A stretch of DNA of 32,500 nt from NCBI GenBank assembly GCA_016946835.1, contig JACVTC010000007.1, forward strand, positions 1,340,001 to 1,372,500. Direction: 5' to 3'. Each line of letters opens with the position of its first letter. Position 1 is the first letter of the stretch. Under the pieces are notes generated by a model, which saw nothing but the letters and a program-made list of their open reading frames with translations, did no database searches and was not told the DNA's origin. Below are positions 1 to 24,481 of the stretch, piece after piece. The translations under genes and the position numbers were made by a program. This DNA is from Neocallimastix lanati (nom. inval.) (lineage: Eukaryota > Neocallimastigomycota > Neocallimastigomycetes > Neocallimastigales > Neocallimastigaceae).

Positions 1-93
1 AACAATAATCTATTATAATATAAATTATCATAAAATAATCTATTATAAAATAATTTTATGATAAATTATATATTATAATGATTTTCTTATTAC

Positions 94-8890
<8,797 letters not shown>

Positions 8891-9085
8891 TTAATTATAG
8901 TAAATAAATACTAATTAATGATTCATATTTAATATATGTTTAATACTTATTAATATCGATATTTAATAGTTATTTTTGAATATTAATTTATATCTTTGTA
9001 ATAATTGATATAATTTATTATAATATTAATAATTTATACTAACTAGTAATTAGTATTAGTAAAAAACAAATAGTAATATTAATAG

Positions 9086-9122
<37 letters not shown>

Positions 9123-9706
9123 AAAATATATAGAATATTTATTAATAATATATTAAAAAAAATTTTTTTTTAAAATTTTAAATATTATAAATATTATTAT
9201 ATAAAAAAAAAAGAAATAAAAATACTATATGTACTTTAATAGATAAACTATAATATTATATATAATAATAATAATATTACTATATCTTTAATTTTTTATT
9301 TAAAACAAAAAAAAAAAAAAAAAAAGAAATAGGTTAATTTACCAGAATTAATATTAAGTCTATTCTTATTTTTAAATTTTAAATTATATTAATAATTATA
9401 TTTTAATTTTTTTTTTTTTTTCTATTTAATATTAAAATTACATTAAAAATAAAAAAATTATATATTCCAATCTATCATTTTATATTATATTAATTTCAAA
9501 ATTTTGTTATATATTTAAAATTATATAACAAAATTACATATATATAAATATATATTTTATTAACTTTTATTTTATTTATTTATATTTAATTGTTATCTTT
9601 ATATACATATATATATATATTTACTTTTAATAAGATTATATTTTATAGTATAATGTATATAGAATTATTTCTTACTCCATTATTTAAGATTAAAAATTTT
9701 TAATTT

Positions 9707-9760
<54 letters not shown>

Positions 9761-9915
9761 AACTTAACAAATTTTTTTTATTACTTATTTTTTTTTTTTT
9801 TACCTCTTTTTTAAATATTTCACATATTAACTTTGAATTTTTGTTCTTTTAATTAAATTAAATAATAGTTTAATAGTTAAAAGAAAAATATTTAAATTGT
9901 ATATTATATACAAAA
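8891..9915. other. Spacer between receptors A and B
   Basis: About 1.0 kb with no gene. Poly-A runs lie at about 9087-9120, 9309-9325 and 9711-9758, and poly-T runs near 9409-9421 and 9790-9801, within generic AT-rich DNA. It should contain the receptor A terminator and the receptor B promoter, but neither can be marked with confidence. Confidence 0.55.
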
Positions 9916-12900
9916 ATGAGTGCATTTACGTATTGTATAATATTATTGTTTTTATTAGGTATATACATATATATGAACCTTTATATATATATATTTTATT
10001 TTAATATAATATAATATATATGGCAAGATTTTATTAAAACGTTTTATTTATTTATTTTAAAATATACTCCTTTTTTTAAAAGTATATTGTAAATCCACTA
10101 ATATTAATTTAGTTTACTATCCCAATGATTCAAATGAAAAGTATATTGAAAATTTAATATCAGAATTTAATGAGTACTCAGAAAAAAATAAATTAGATAT
10201 TACAATCGTGGATAATTTTTATGAAGGTGCTGACACTCCAGAGAAATATTCAGAAACTGTAGATTATAATCTTAAAAGAAAGAAAAAAACATATGATTTA
10301 ATTGTGATTGATATGGCGGATGCAATCGGATTTTCAAATCATTTTAAAGAACTCGATAAAACACGATTTCATATAGATAAATATAATAATAAATTATTAA
10401 AGGATATATATGATGCTATAAAAAATCCTTCTATTATTGTAATGTACATATATATATATTATAAATATAATTCTTTTTAAAAATTAATTATAAAAAATGT
10501 TTTTAACTTTTAAACATTAAAATTTTATATATATATATATATTATAAATGCTTTTTATATATATATATATATATATATTTATAATTTATGATAAACATAT
10601 ATATATAATTACAATGTAAAAAATGATTCATCAATGATAAACATTAAAATATATAATTACAATGTAAAAAAATGATTCATCAATGATAACCATTAAAATA
10701 TATAATTAAAATGTAAAAAAATGATTCATAAATGATAATTATTAAAATATATAATTTAAATAGCCATTGTATGTTGAATATAGTATGCTTTATTCTAATA
10801 AAGATCTTCTAGATAAATATGAAAAACAAATACCATCAATATGGGAAGAAGTAGCCTTTGTTGCTGAAGAAATTATAATAAAAGAACTTAATGATAAAAA
10901 TGAAATTATTGGATATACTTCTGATATGTCGGGTAACTAAGATTAAAATAACACTAATAATACTATTATTATTACTATCTTCTTTTTTTATTATATATAG
11001 GCAAAATAAAAATATATATATATATATATTATATTTATATATTAATTTATTACTTAATATATGAATATTAATAGACACTGAAGAAGGTTTTATATCCATA
11101 TATGAATATTTATATTCCCATAGAAATAATACCAATGATAAATTTCCAGATATTAGTAGTCCGGAAGTTAAAGATGCAATGATAAAATTAAAAAAAGAAT
11201 ATGGTGATTAAACCTTTTAATTTTTTTTTATAATAAATATTTTGATTTACCATTTTCCAATTTTTTTTTTTTTTTAAATTTTATCATTAAAAATAAAAAT
11301 TATTCTTATTTTTATATTAATTATGATTACTAATTACTTTAAATTGGTTTCAATTTCAATTAAAATTATATAATATCATAAAAAATAAATAAATAAATAA
11401 ATAAATAAAACGTATATATAAAAGAAAAAGGATTTAAATATAATTTTAAATATTGTTTAGAAACAGCAAATTGTGTTTTTGTTAAAACTTGGAATAATGT
11501 AAAACATATTGGTAATTTCACATTAAGTAATCCACCTGGAAAAAAAGAAGGATTATCCGGATCTTGTATTAATGGATATTTTATTGGGATGAATAAGTAT
11601 ATCGAAGATGAAGATAGAATTGAAAAATCATTCAAAGTTTTAGAACATATATCCACATTTGAATATCAAAAAGATATAGTAATGCCAATGGGATATCAGA
11701 GTGCATCCAGCGAAATATTTAACAATGATTCCATTTGTGATGAATTCATTCAATGTCGAAATTTAAAGAATATTCAATTATTAATGAGACCTTTTCAGTT
11801 TTTTGATAATTATAGAAAATATTCAGAAAGATATAGAAGAAGTCTATTGAATTATTTGGAAGATAAGTCAGACCTTTATGAAAGTCTTTCGGAAATTGAA
11901 AAGTTAACTAGAGTATATTTCCAACAAACTTCTTCCTTACTGAATAAAGTACTCATCACGATTACTGTAATCACTGTAATTACCATGATGGTTATCTATT
12001 GCCTTGCATTTACAAAAAAGCACCGACAAAAGTTTAGATTATTTAATCCATTCTACTGGTTCATCTATATTTTTGGACTTATTGTGACCATGGTTTATGG
12101 ATTTTCCGGAATGGGAGAAATAACGGATTTTAAATGTCAAATAAGACCTGTGTTATTTTCTCTCGGTTTTACGCTAAGTAATACCTTACTGTTAATTCGA
12201 CTTATAATAAATTTTCCTGAAAGTGAGAGAAGGTTTGTCCGATTTTGTGAAAATCATTTTGGAACATGCTTTCTTATTTCATTTGGAATAGACATCATTA
12301 TTAATTTATTAATTTTAATTAAGCCCTTCCAAGTAGAATTAATCAGAGATGGAGATATCATGTACAATAAATGTTCACTAAAAGACCCCCTAGGATTGTT
12401 ATTTATTGCTATTATGTTCCTCTATAAAATTATTATCATTATCATGATTGCTATCTTAATTTTTATTGAATGGAATATGAAGGAGTTTCAGCATGATATT
12501 CATTACGCCATAGGTACCCTACTAATTATTTTTATTATTTACTTTTTATTTGGAGTATCTCAATCCGTAGACATTGGTAGTTATCAAGAAAAATTCCTTA
12601 TATCCTTCCTAATTACGTTTATCTATGGCATAGCTTGCTTTTTAGTTTATTTTGCGGCACGATTCTTTTCAAGTGGCAGTGAGAATGAAGATGAAGTCAA
12701 TCTTAAAAAGGCTAAATTTACTGCCGGCAGTCAAAAAGTATTGAATAGTACAGCCTATGATAAATACAGTAGTAATATGAGTATCAATCAAGATGGTACA
12801 CAGCCACCAAAAAAGATGTCTCTTCCAGAACGATTAATGAGTCTTCATAATTTTGGTGAAGAAATTAGAAAGAGTAGTGATATAATTAAGAATTCTAATA

Positions 12901-13592
12901 CATCATTGAGTAATGTAAATAATTCTGGATCACTGATTAACCTCAAGAGATATTCTCGTTCATCGATTAACCTTTCTAATAGTCATAATAACAGTTTGGA
13001 CGAAGGAGGAATAGGTAGAAGAGCATCACAAATTTGTGCAATTCCTGAGAATCAAATAGCGGACATTTACAACTCGAATACTGATAGAATTTTAGAAGGA
13101 TCAAACGCCCTCCAAAGTGAAGAACCTATCATTAACCGAAGCAGAACTCGCTCAGAAAACTTTATTCCAAGTATGACACGAATAAGTAGAGTTAGTTCCA
13201 CCTCCAGTAAAAAATTCATACCCACAGGACAGCTAGGACATATAAAATCATATGATAATTTCTCTAACGGACGTTTCAGTAGAAAAGGATCAAACATTAG
13301 TTTCTCTAATATTAAACCTCTAAATGCAGAATCCTATACTAATATTTCTTCTCGAAAAAGTAGTGTTGCCACCTCAAATTATAATAAATCTACGGATACT
13401 GCATCAAAAGTAAATAGAAAAATGAGTTCGATGACAAGTATTTCATCAGATAAAATTAGTAATATTAAATCAAGTGAAAATAGTTCAGTTGATGAATGTA
13501 GTGGATTAAAAAAAGAAAATAGTAATATGTCAAAGAGTATTAATAATAATAATAATAATGAAAATCATGATGAAAATAATAATCATAATGAA

Positions 13593-13648
<56 letters not shown>

Positions 13649-13745
13649 CTCTGTAATGAAATCAGTCAACCCATCAGAACATAGTATATCATCAGCTGAT
13701 TTCCATAATACGAATGATACGACTGACGATACAAACAAAACATGA
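9916..13745 (+). CDS. Receptor B: bacterial-type solute-binding domain fused to a class C-like 7TM GPCR
   Basis: Second paralog, 1005 residues. Exons: 9916-9958, 10083-10438, 10764-10932, 11075-11203 and 11425-13745 (3018 nt, one frame, phases 1,0,1,1 as in its neighbours). Exon 1 is a signal peptide (MSAFTYCIILLFLL). The solute-binding region includes INLVYYPNDS, MLYSNKDLLDKY, IPSIWEEV, FVKTWNNVKHIGNF and NPPGKKEGLSGSC. The linker has C-X5-C (CDEFIQC). Helices lie at about 408-428, 442-463, 474-496, 513-531, 556-582, 594-614 and 623-647, with Cys470 and Cys549 for the class C disulfide. The tail (648-1005) is the longest of the three and carries RRASQI (764-769), RSRTRS (804-809) and a late poly-Asn stretch. 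Exon 4 is 12 nt shorter than in A and C, which looks like an in-frame shift of the donor. The same sensor role is inferred; the ligand is not known. Confidence 0.88.
10600..10762. repeat. 49-bp minisatellite in receptor B intron 2
   Basis: The segment ATGATTCAT starts at 10623, 10672 and 10721, exactly 49 bp apart, within units reading roughly TAATTACAATGTAAAAAATG then the ATGATTCAT..AATGATAA..CATTAAAATA part. There are about three copies, the last more diverged, ending at the intron acceptor (10761-10763). The corresponding introns of the paralogs lack it. Confidence 0.8.
13543..13647 (+). repeat. AAT-encoded poly-Asn tract in the receptor B tail
   Basis: (AAT)n with Glu, His and Asp interruptions is translated as an Asn-rich run near the C-terminus of receptor B, followed by DSVMKSVNPSEHS and the stop. 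Unlike the intronic (ATT)n tracts this one is coding: the frame stays open through it to the TGA at 13743-13745. Confidence 0.8.
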
Positions 13746-14041
13746 TAACAATAAAAATAAAAATAAAAATAAAAATTAAATAAAGATTATAAATATTATA
13801 TATAAAGGAATATTATAATAATTGTAATCAATAATCAACAACTTTTATGATAATATCATCAACATAAATATAAATTAATTTAATATATATATGAACAAGA
13901 AAAAAAAAATAAGTTTTTTTTCTTTTTTCTTTAATACCAAATTATTATCAATAAAAGATTAAATAATATTTAACTATTAATCATTAAAAATATAGCAATA
14001 TATATATTATCAGCAACTACAATTAAAAAATAAATTAATCA

Positions 14042-14078
<37 letters not shown>

Positions 14079-14825
14079 TTTTACTATTTAAAAGTGTAAT
14101 ATTCTTATAAAAAATATCATATTACAATTTTTTCCTTTTTGAAAATTCTCTATATATAGAAATGTATATATAAAGTAAATAAAAAAAAAATATATTTTTT
14201 ATATATATAGTATATTTTTTTTTTTCCAATTTTTATTAATATTATAATTAATAATAATTTAATGTTTTTAAATATTTTTATATAAATAATCTAGTATTAT
14301 TATTATAAAATATTTAAATAAAATTTTAATACTACTTCAACATTGCAACTTTTACTATATATTTATTTTATATATATATATATAATTATTATATGAATTT
14401 TCTTTTTTTTTTTTTTTTTTTATTTTCTTTAAATATTAAAAATTTTGTTAAAAAATTTATAATTCGAAAGCAATATTTTTTAATCATACAATTATGATTA
14501 TATTGTTATTAAGGAAATAACTATTACATTAATTAAATATATATACATACATATGCATATTAATATTTATATTGTTATTAAGGAATTACTATAACTTTTT
14601 CATGATTTTTTTAAAAAAAAAGATTATATTACATAATAATAAAAAAAAGTTATTTAACTTATACACAATAAGAAATAATTATTAAAAGAAGATTCTCAGT
14701 GATAATATATATTTTCATTTATATCAAATAATTATATAATTAGAATGTATTAATGAAAAAAAAAATTTTTTTAAATAAAAAAAATTTTAAAAAATTTAAT
14801 TTTTTTAAATATATATATATTTAAA

Positions 14826-14861
14826 GGCCCTACTGTCCTCCTATCCCAGTCTGAAAAAAAA
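14826..14861 (+). mobile_element. Truncated copy of a poly-A-tailed repeat (candidate SINE/non-LTR 3' end)
   Basis: A 28-nt GC-rich stretch (GGCCCTACTGTCC... ending CAGTCTG) followed by eight A, alone in pure AT-rich DNA. It aligns with the 3' end of the island at 23881-24117: both run GGCC, then TA(C/T)TGTC-like, then CTC, ATC, AGTCT and an A-tail, differing by small gaps. A 5'-truncated retrotransposed copy is the simplest reading. No clear target-site duplication is visible. Confidence 0.4.
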
Positions 14862-15031
14862 GTTCTTTTTATTATGAAATTTTATCTCATTTATTATTAT
14901 ATATTATAATATATATTATATTATATATATTTATTTTATGTAATTGAAAAATATTATTAAAAAAGATTGTTTATTTTATTTTATTTTTTTAATTTAATTA
15001 CTAAAAGTTAATTTTAATTTATATTATATTA

Positions 15032-15065
<34 letters not shown>

Positions 15066-15430
15066 TTTTTTTCATAAAATATTAAGTTATATACAATTAA
15101 AAAAAAATAATAATAATTAAGAAATTAACTACTAAATATTTTATTATTTTAAAGAATTAAAGTTTTTTTTTTTTTTTAGATTAAGGATTTTTAAATTAAG
15201 AATTTCAGATAGAGTTCAAGATATTTTATGAATTTTTTAAAATTTAAATTATTTAATAAAAGCATAATTTATCTATTATTATTTTATTTTGTTATTTTTA
15301 CTTTTTTTTTTTTTTAAAAAAAAATAAAAATAATAATAATAATGAAAAAAAAAAAGAAGGATTTTAATAAAAAGTAAATAAAATAATTATTTCTAACAAA
15401 ATAAAAATCAAAGTAAAATAAATATAAAGA

Positions 15431-15461
<31 letters not shown>

Positions 15462-15567
15462 AATAAAAAATATAAATTTAAAAGTTTTTAAGAAATTAAT
15501 CATTTATAATTTAGATAATTTTAGATAAATTTATTAAGATAAAATAAAATATATTATTAAAATATAA

Positions 15568-15656
15568 TAAATTAATAACTTATATTCAATTATTTAAATT
15601 ATAGATTTATAATATAAAAAATTAATAATTTATATTCAATTATTTAAAATATAGAT

Positions 15657-15660
<4 letters not shown>
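15568..15660. repeat. 50-bp tandem duplication
   Basis: TATATTCAATTATTTAAA occurs at 15581 and 15631, 50 bp apart, preceded in both copies by AATTAATAA(C/T)T and followed by TATAGATT. There are two copies only, running directly into an (ATA)n microsatellite. No function is suggested. Confidence 0.7.
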
Positions 15661-15700
<40 letters not shown>

Positions 15701-16238
15701 GATATATTTAATGATGCTAATATAAAAATATTATAATAGGCATTAGATATTTTATCTATTTTAATAAGATATTAACTAATCAATTTAATAATTATTTTTT
15801 TTTTTTTCCAATGAAACTAAATCGACATTACTTTTTATTTTTTTTTAAAAAAAAAAAAAAAAGTTAAATAAATAAATTTTATAATATTTTTCATATATAT
15901 AGATTTCTTAATTTTATTTATGGAAATAAATGATACTAAATAAAATTATAATAAACTCTACATAAAAATATTTTCCATTATTAAAAACGGATTATCTAAA
16001 TAACAAATATTTTAAAAATAGATATTAATATTTTGCATATATGTATAAATTTACCATATATTAAAGGATTTTATAATTTATTATTCTATATGAATATAGA
16101 AATATATATATTATATTAATAAAGAGAAAAAAGAAATAATAAAAATATGATAAATACCAAAAAAAAAAAAAAAAAATGAAAACACATAATATAAATTAAT
16201 GATTACCATTAACATATAAAGAAGAATAAAATGAAAAA

Positions 16239-16278
<40 letters not shown>

Positions 16279-16680
16279 TTAAATGTTAGATTGATTTTAT
16301 TAAAATTAAAATATTATCTATATAAAATAAAAAAATAAAACAAAATTGAAGACACAAAATTTTATTATTTTTATTATTATTATTTATATTTAAAATTAAA
16401 ATTTCTATAATAAATGTATTTAATTTTAATATTTAAAGAAAGATATATTAATACTCAAGAAACTATTATTTTCCTGACTAATATTATTATGGTTTTATGG
16501 TTATTTTTTTTATTTTATTTTTTTTTAATTGATAAAAAAATTTTTTTAAAAAAAAAAAGTTTATGAGAGATAATACATAAAACAAGATTATTTAACCTTA
16601 TTATATAAAAAACATGTTAATCATTATAATTTAATTAGACCATAAATACCTTATTCCAATTCTTTTTTTATTATAATTAA

Positions 16681-16744
<64 letters not shown>

Positions 16745-16840
16745 TTAATAATAAGTCAATAAAAAATCAAATGGATAATTATAATACTTTTGTTTTCTAG
16801 TCGCCAATACTAACTATTAAATATTACTAGTTTCGATAAC

Positions 16841-16879
<39 letters not shown>

Positions 16880-17069
16880 TCAAAATAATTATTAATAAAC
16901 TATAATAATATTTTTAGAATATCTTAGTCATTAATCACTACTTAAAGTTTTTTAATATTTAAATTAATTAAAAAAAAAAAAAAAAAGTTTTTCCATAAAT
17001 TAATTAAAACAGCAATAATAATATAATTATATATAAAAATTATAAAGTAAATTGCACACTATATTAAAA

Positions 17070-17071
<2 letters not shown>

Positions 17072-17108
<37 letters not shown>
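17072..17108 (+). promoter_or_regulatory. 37-nt poly-A tract directly before the receptor C start codon
   Basis: An uninterrupted A run ends at 17108, followed by one G and then the ATG at 17110. If transcription starts upstream, the mRNA would carry a long oligo-A leader abutting the start codon, able in principle to bind poly(A)-binding protein. Receptors A and B have A-rich but unrun leaders. It could also be just one more of the many homopolymers here. Confidence 0.4.
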
Positions 17109-20927
<3,819 letters not shown>

Positions 20928-21559
20928 GATAATATTTTTGAAATATTATAAAATAAATAATTATAAATTAATGAATAAAAACATTTTTAGAAATTAATTA
21001 AATTATTAAATATATACGTATAAATATTAAATATTATATATATATATATATATTTTTTTTTTAATTTATATATGAATAAAAAAAAAAAAAAATACTTAAT
21101 ATAAAAAAAATTTTTTTCAAACAACAATATATATAATCAATAAATAATATTATCTATAATGAAAATATTTATATAAAAAAAAAGTTTTTATTTTCAAATA
21201 ATAATACATATAATCAAAAGATAATATAATCTAATCTAAATTGAACATAAAAGTTTTAAAATATTATACAAAAGAAAATTTTTATATTTATTTATTATAT
21301 AATTTATACGTTATATATATTAATTATAATTTATTAAAAGTTATAATTATTATTTTAAATATTAATTATAATTATATATAGAAATATAATTAAAAACAAA
21401 ATAAAAAAAAAAAAAAAGTAAAAAGTATTACATATTTGAAAATTATTTTTTTAAACAATAAACTAATAATAAAGATTAAAGATTAAATATATATATATAA
21501 TGAAATAAAAATAAAATGAAATCATTTCTGTATAAAATAATAACAATAATAAATTTAAT
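20928..21559. other. AT-rich sequence downstream of receptor C
   Basis: About 0.6 kb of generic AT-rich sequence with (AT)n near 21034-21052 and homopolymers. No coding segment, RNA or strong repeat is seen. It presumably includes the receptor C 3' end; many AATAAA-like strings occur but are uninformative at this composition. Confidence 0.5.
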
Positions 21560-21730
21560 AATAATAGAATTATAACAAATAAAATAATATATAATAATAT
21601 TAGGATTATAACAAATAAATATATAATGCATAATAATAATAATAGGATTATAACAAATAAATATATAATATATAATAATAATAGGATTATAACAAATAGA
21701 ATAATACATAATAATAATTGGATTTTAGCA
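21560..21730. repeat. Imperfect 36-42-bp tandem repeat
   Basis: The core A(G)GATTATAACAAATA recurs at about 21566, 21602, 21644 and 21683, with a decayed fifth copy near 21720. Spacing varies from 36 to 42 bp because the (ATA)n spacer between cores changes length. Confidence 0.7.
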
Positions 21731-22028
21731 TATAAAATAATACTGTTTAACTATTAAAAAAATATTTTTATAATGATTATCATTGATCATGTCATGTTCC
21801 TGAAAATTATAAATAATTATTAAATATTTCAAAAAATTCAAAATTTTATTATTTAAAATATTATATGGAAAAGATATTTATATTTAATAAATTATTATAG
21901 TTTGTGTAACGTTACTGTAATAATTAATAAAAAAAAATCTTTTTTTTTTCCAATTGGTAGTTATTAATTATGAATAATGTTCATTAAAAAAAAAGAAAAA
22001 ATTTATATATCAATAATAAAAGTATGAA

Positions 22029-22118
22029 GAATTTCATGTAAAAGTATTTTTTTTTACATTTTATATATGGAATTTCATGTAAAAGTATTTTTTTTTTTTT
22101 TACATTTTATATATGGAA
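22029..22118. repeat. Duplicated hairpin unit
   Basis: Two copies, 41 bp apart, of GAATTTCATGTAAAAGTA, a T run, then TACATTTTATATATGG. In each the 8-nt arms ATGTAAAA and TTTTACAT (22036-22043 with 22052-22059; 22077-22084 with 22098-22105) can form a stem, so the unit is palindromic as well as tandem. The copies differ in T-run length. Confidence 0.65.
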
Positions 22119-22584
22119 TTTTATATTATAATGATTAAAAGTAAAAATAAATATTATTCTTGTATTTTCAATTATTATATATATCAACTTAATAAATACT
22201 TTGTACTAATATTTATATTTTTATTATAATTATTAAATAATGAATTAAATAAAACTCTAAAATAATAGAAATAAATAATTCACTCAATTCAAGTAAAATA
22301 TATACATTATTATCTAGATTAACATTTGAATAATATTAAATAAAAATAACCATTAAATATATTTTTTAACATTTGAAAATCAAGAAACAAAAAATAAAAT
22401 GACTTCCATGTAACAGTAGTATTAATTTTTAATATTAAAATAATAGTAAAAATTTACAAATAAAAATTGAACTAATATGAGTTCCAAATATTTAATAATT
22501 GATTTTAATATAAATAATAAAAAATAAATAATAAATAATATATTATTATTTATAATTTATTATAATAACTAATTATAATTAAAG

Positions 22585-23143
22585 ATAATAAATAATAAAT
22601 AATAAATAATAAATAATAAATAACAAATAACAAATAATAAATAAATAAATAAATAATGAATAATAAATAACAAATAATAAATAATAAATAATAAATAATA
22701 AATAATATATAATAAATAATAAATAATAAATAATAAATAATAAATAATAAATAATAAATAATAAATAATAAATAATAAATAATAAATAATAAATAATAAA
22801 TAATAAATAATAAATAATAAATAATAAATAATAAATAATAAATAATAAATAATAAATAATAAATAATAAATATTAAATAATAAATATAAATAATAAATAA
22901 TAAATAATAAATAATAAATAATAAATAATAAATAATAAATAATAAATAATAAATAATAAATAATAAATAATAAATAATAATAATAATAATAATAATAAAT
23001 AATAAATAATAAATAATAAATAATAAATAATAAATAATAAATAATAAATAATAAATAATAAATAATAAATAACAAATAATAAATAACAAATAACAAATAA
23101 TAAATAAATAAATAAATAATGAATAATAAATAACAAATAATAA
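22585..23143. repeat. TAAATAA heptamer satellite bounded by exact 60-bp direct repeats
   Basis: The array repeats the 7-bp unit TAAATAA with few variants. The segments 22621-22680 and 23084-23143 are identical over 60 bp, including the rarer TAACAAATAACAAATAA and AATGAATAATAAATAAC variants, and enclose the purer heptamer array (22681-23083). Because 7 is not a multiple of 3, it appears as long Leu/Ile/Tyr reading frames on the minus strand; these are not genes. Confidence 0.85.
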
Positions 23144-23880
23144 AAACGATAAATTATATATCAAAAATATAAAATGACAATTTACTTAATGTTGGCAAAA
23201 TAAACCATAAAAATAATTTCTTTTTTCCTATAAAAAAAAATGTATATTTAAAATATTTAATAAAAATAAAAACATATAGATTAAAGTTTAATACTATAAA
23301 TCTTAAATATAACTAATTTGATCTTATTTTTTTTTTTTAATATTTAAAGTTTTTTTTATTTTTATTTTTTTTTTTTTTAATATTTAAAGTTTTTTTTTTT
23401 ATCTAACTATTAATTGTTTAAAAAAAAAAAAAATTAAAAAATTTTTAATTGCTAATAAATAATTACTAATAAATAATAAATAAAAAATAATAAATAAAAT
23501 AACTAATAAATAATAAATAATAAATAATAAATAATAAATAATTACTAATAAATAATTGATAATTAATATTAAATTAATAATAATTTATAGTTTGATAGAG
23601 ATAGATTATTAAGTTTTTCTCTTCCTTATTAATTTAAAATATAAAGATAATCTCTTTAGTATATGTAGTAAGTTGGTATACATTAAATATAAATATTGAC
23701 ATTTGACATATGTAAAAAGTGTATAATTAAGTTTTAATTTAAATAAACTTTATTTTCATGCTAATATCTTTTATGACACTATAGTTTCTTATTTAATAAT
23801 TGAAGCTTTTTTCTTATTAAAAAAAAAAAAAAAATACAAAAATACTAAAACTCTAATTAATAGTATAAATAGATAAAAAA
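23144..23880. other. AT-rich spacer with a short heptamer patch
   Basis: No gene. A duplicated block of poly-T followed by AATATTTAAAG lies at about 23328-23400. A shorter TAAATAA patch lies at about 23450-23545. The part at 23590-23800 is less repetitive but has no open frame of useful length. Confidence 0.5.
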
Positions 23881-24076
23881 GCTGGGAAATATAAAAACAT
23901 TATAGTTGTTCCTCCTTCGTCATAAAAAGTGGCGTATAGAGAATGATTTTCATATTAGCTTTGCCTAGAGAGAGGTCATGCCTGTCCAAACGATATGACA
24001 AAGAATCCAATGAGAGTCTGATATTCTTACGGAAGAGACTGGAGGCCTTATTGTCGCCCCCTCATGTTAATCGCAG

Positions 24077-24117
<41 letters not shown>
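23881..24117 (+). mobile_element. GC-richer island with a 38-nt poly-A tail: candidate SINE-like retroelement or structured RNA
   Basis: About 199 nt of clearly less AT-rich sequence starting GCTGGGAAAT and ending CGCAGTCT, followed by 38 A (24080-24117). Two hairpins can form: GTCAT at 23975-23979 with ATGAC at 23995-23999, and AGTCT at 24015-24019 with AGACT at 24036-24040. There is no open frame, and I could not match it to tRNA, 5S, SRP, RNase P/MRP or spliceosomal RNA motifs, nor find clean A/B boxes. The 3' end has a relative at 14826-14861, also A-tailed, which favours a retrotransposed repeat. The 5' end is uncertain. Confidence 0.45.
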
Positions 24118-24119
<2 letters not shown>

Positions 24120-24220
24120 TAATAATAATCATGAAATAAATAATAAGCAATATAAAATAAATAATAATTAATAGATAAATAATAAATAATATATATTAAT
24201 ATATAATAAATAATAAATAA

Positions 24221-24320
24221 AATAATAAATAAATAAATAATATAATAAATAAATAAATAATATAATAAATAAATAAATAATATAATAAATAAATAAATAA
24301 TATAATAAATAAATAAATAA
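24221..24320. repeat. Exact 20-bp tandem repeat
   Basis: TATAATAAATAAATAAATAA is repeated four times without change at 24241-24260, 24261-24280, 24281-24300 and 24301-24320, with a degenerate partial copy before it. It looks like a higher-order repeat of the TAAA motif seen nearby. Confidence 0.85.
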
Positions 24321-24481
24321 GTATATAATAATTAACTATTGTAAAATAAGAAAAATAGGAAAATAAATCAAATAAATATAATTTTTATACTTTAAAAGCC
24401 TTTTTTTTTTTTTAATAAATTATTTTTTCCCATAGGTTTAATTAACCGATATAGAAATAGAAATAAAAATATATAATATAT

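Larger units (their letters stand above)
13746..17109. other. Long AT-rich spacer between receptors B and C
   Basis: About 3.4 kb without a recognisable gene on either strand. It has many homopolymers (for example 14044-14076, 15050-15072, 15430-15458), (ATA)n at about 15657-15702, (ATT)n at about 16680-16744, and (AT)n near 15031-15048, 16257-16279 and 16851-16870. A partial duplication spaced about 73 bp, around TTGTTATTAAGGA, occurs near 14500 and 14572. The only GC-richer patch is the repeat fragment at 14826-14861. The promoter of receptor C should be in the right part. Confidence 0.55.

Noticed and set aside
10600-10762. CRISPR-like array
   Set aside because: Whole 49-bp units repeat with no unique spacers, inside a spliceosomal intron of a eukaryotic gene.
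11366-11656. Minus-strand 96-codon frame (and similar frames at 7417-7662, 13067-13297, 20243-20455)
   Set aside because: They are antisense to conserved receptor coding exons and have no family resemblance.
21906-21915. GTAACGTTAC palindrome as a regulatory site
   Set aside because: A perfect 10-bp palindrome, but isolated, far from any gene start and not repeated elsewhere in the window.
22550-23164. Long minus-strand reading frames rich in Leu, Ile and Tyr
   Set aside because: They are translations of the 7-bp satellite, which stays open in several frames; three overlapping frames are equally long and none has normal composition.
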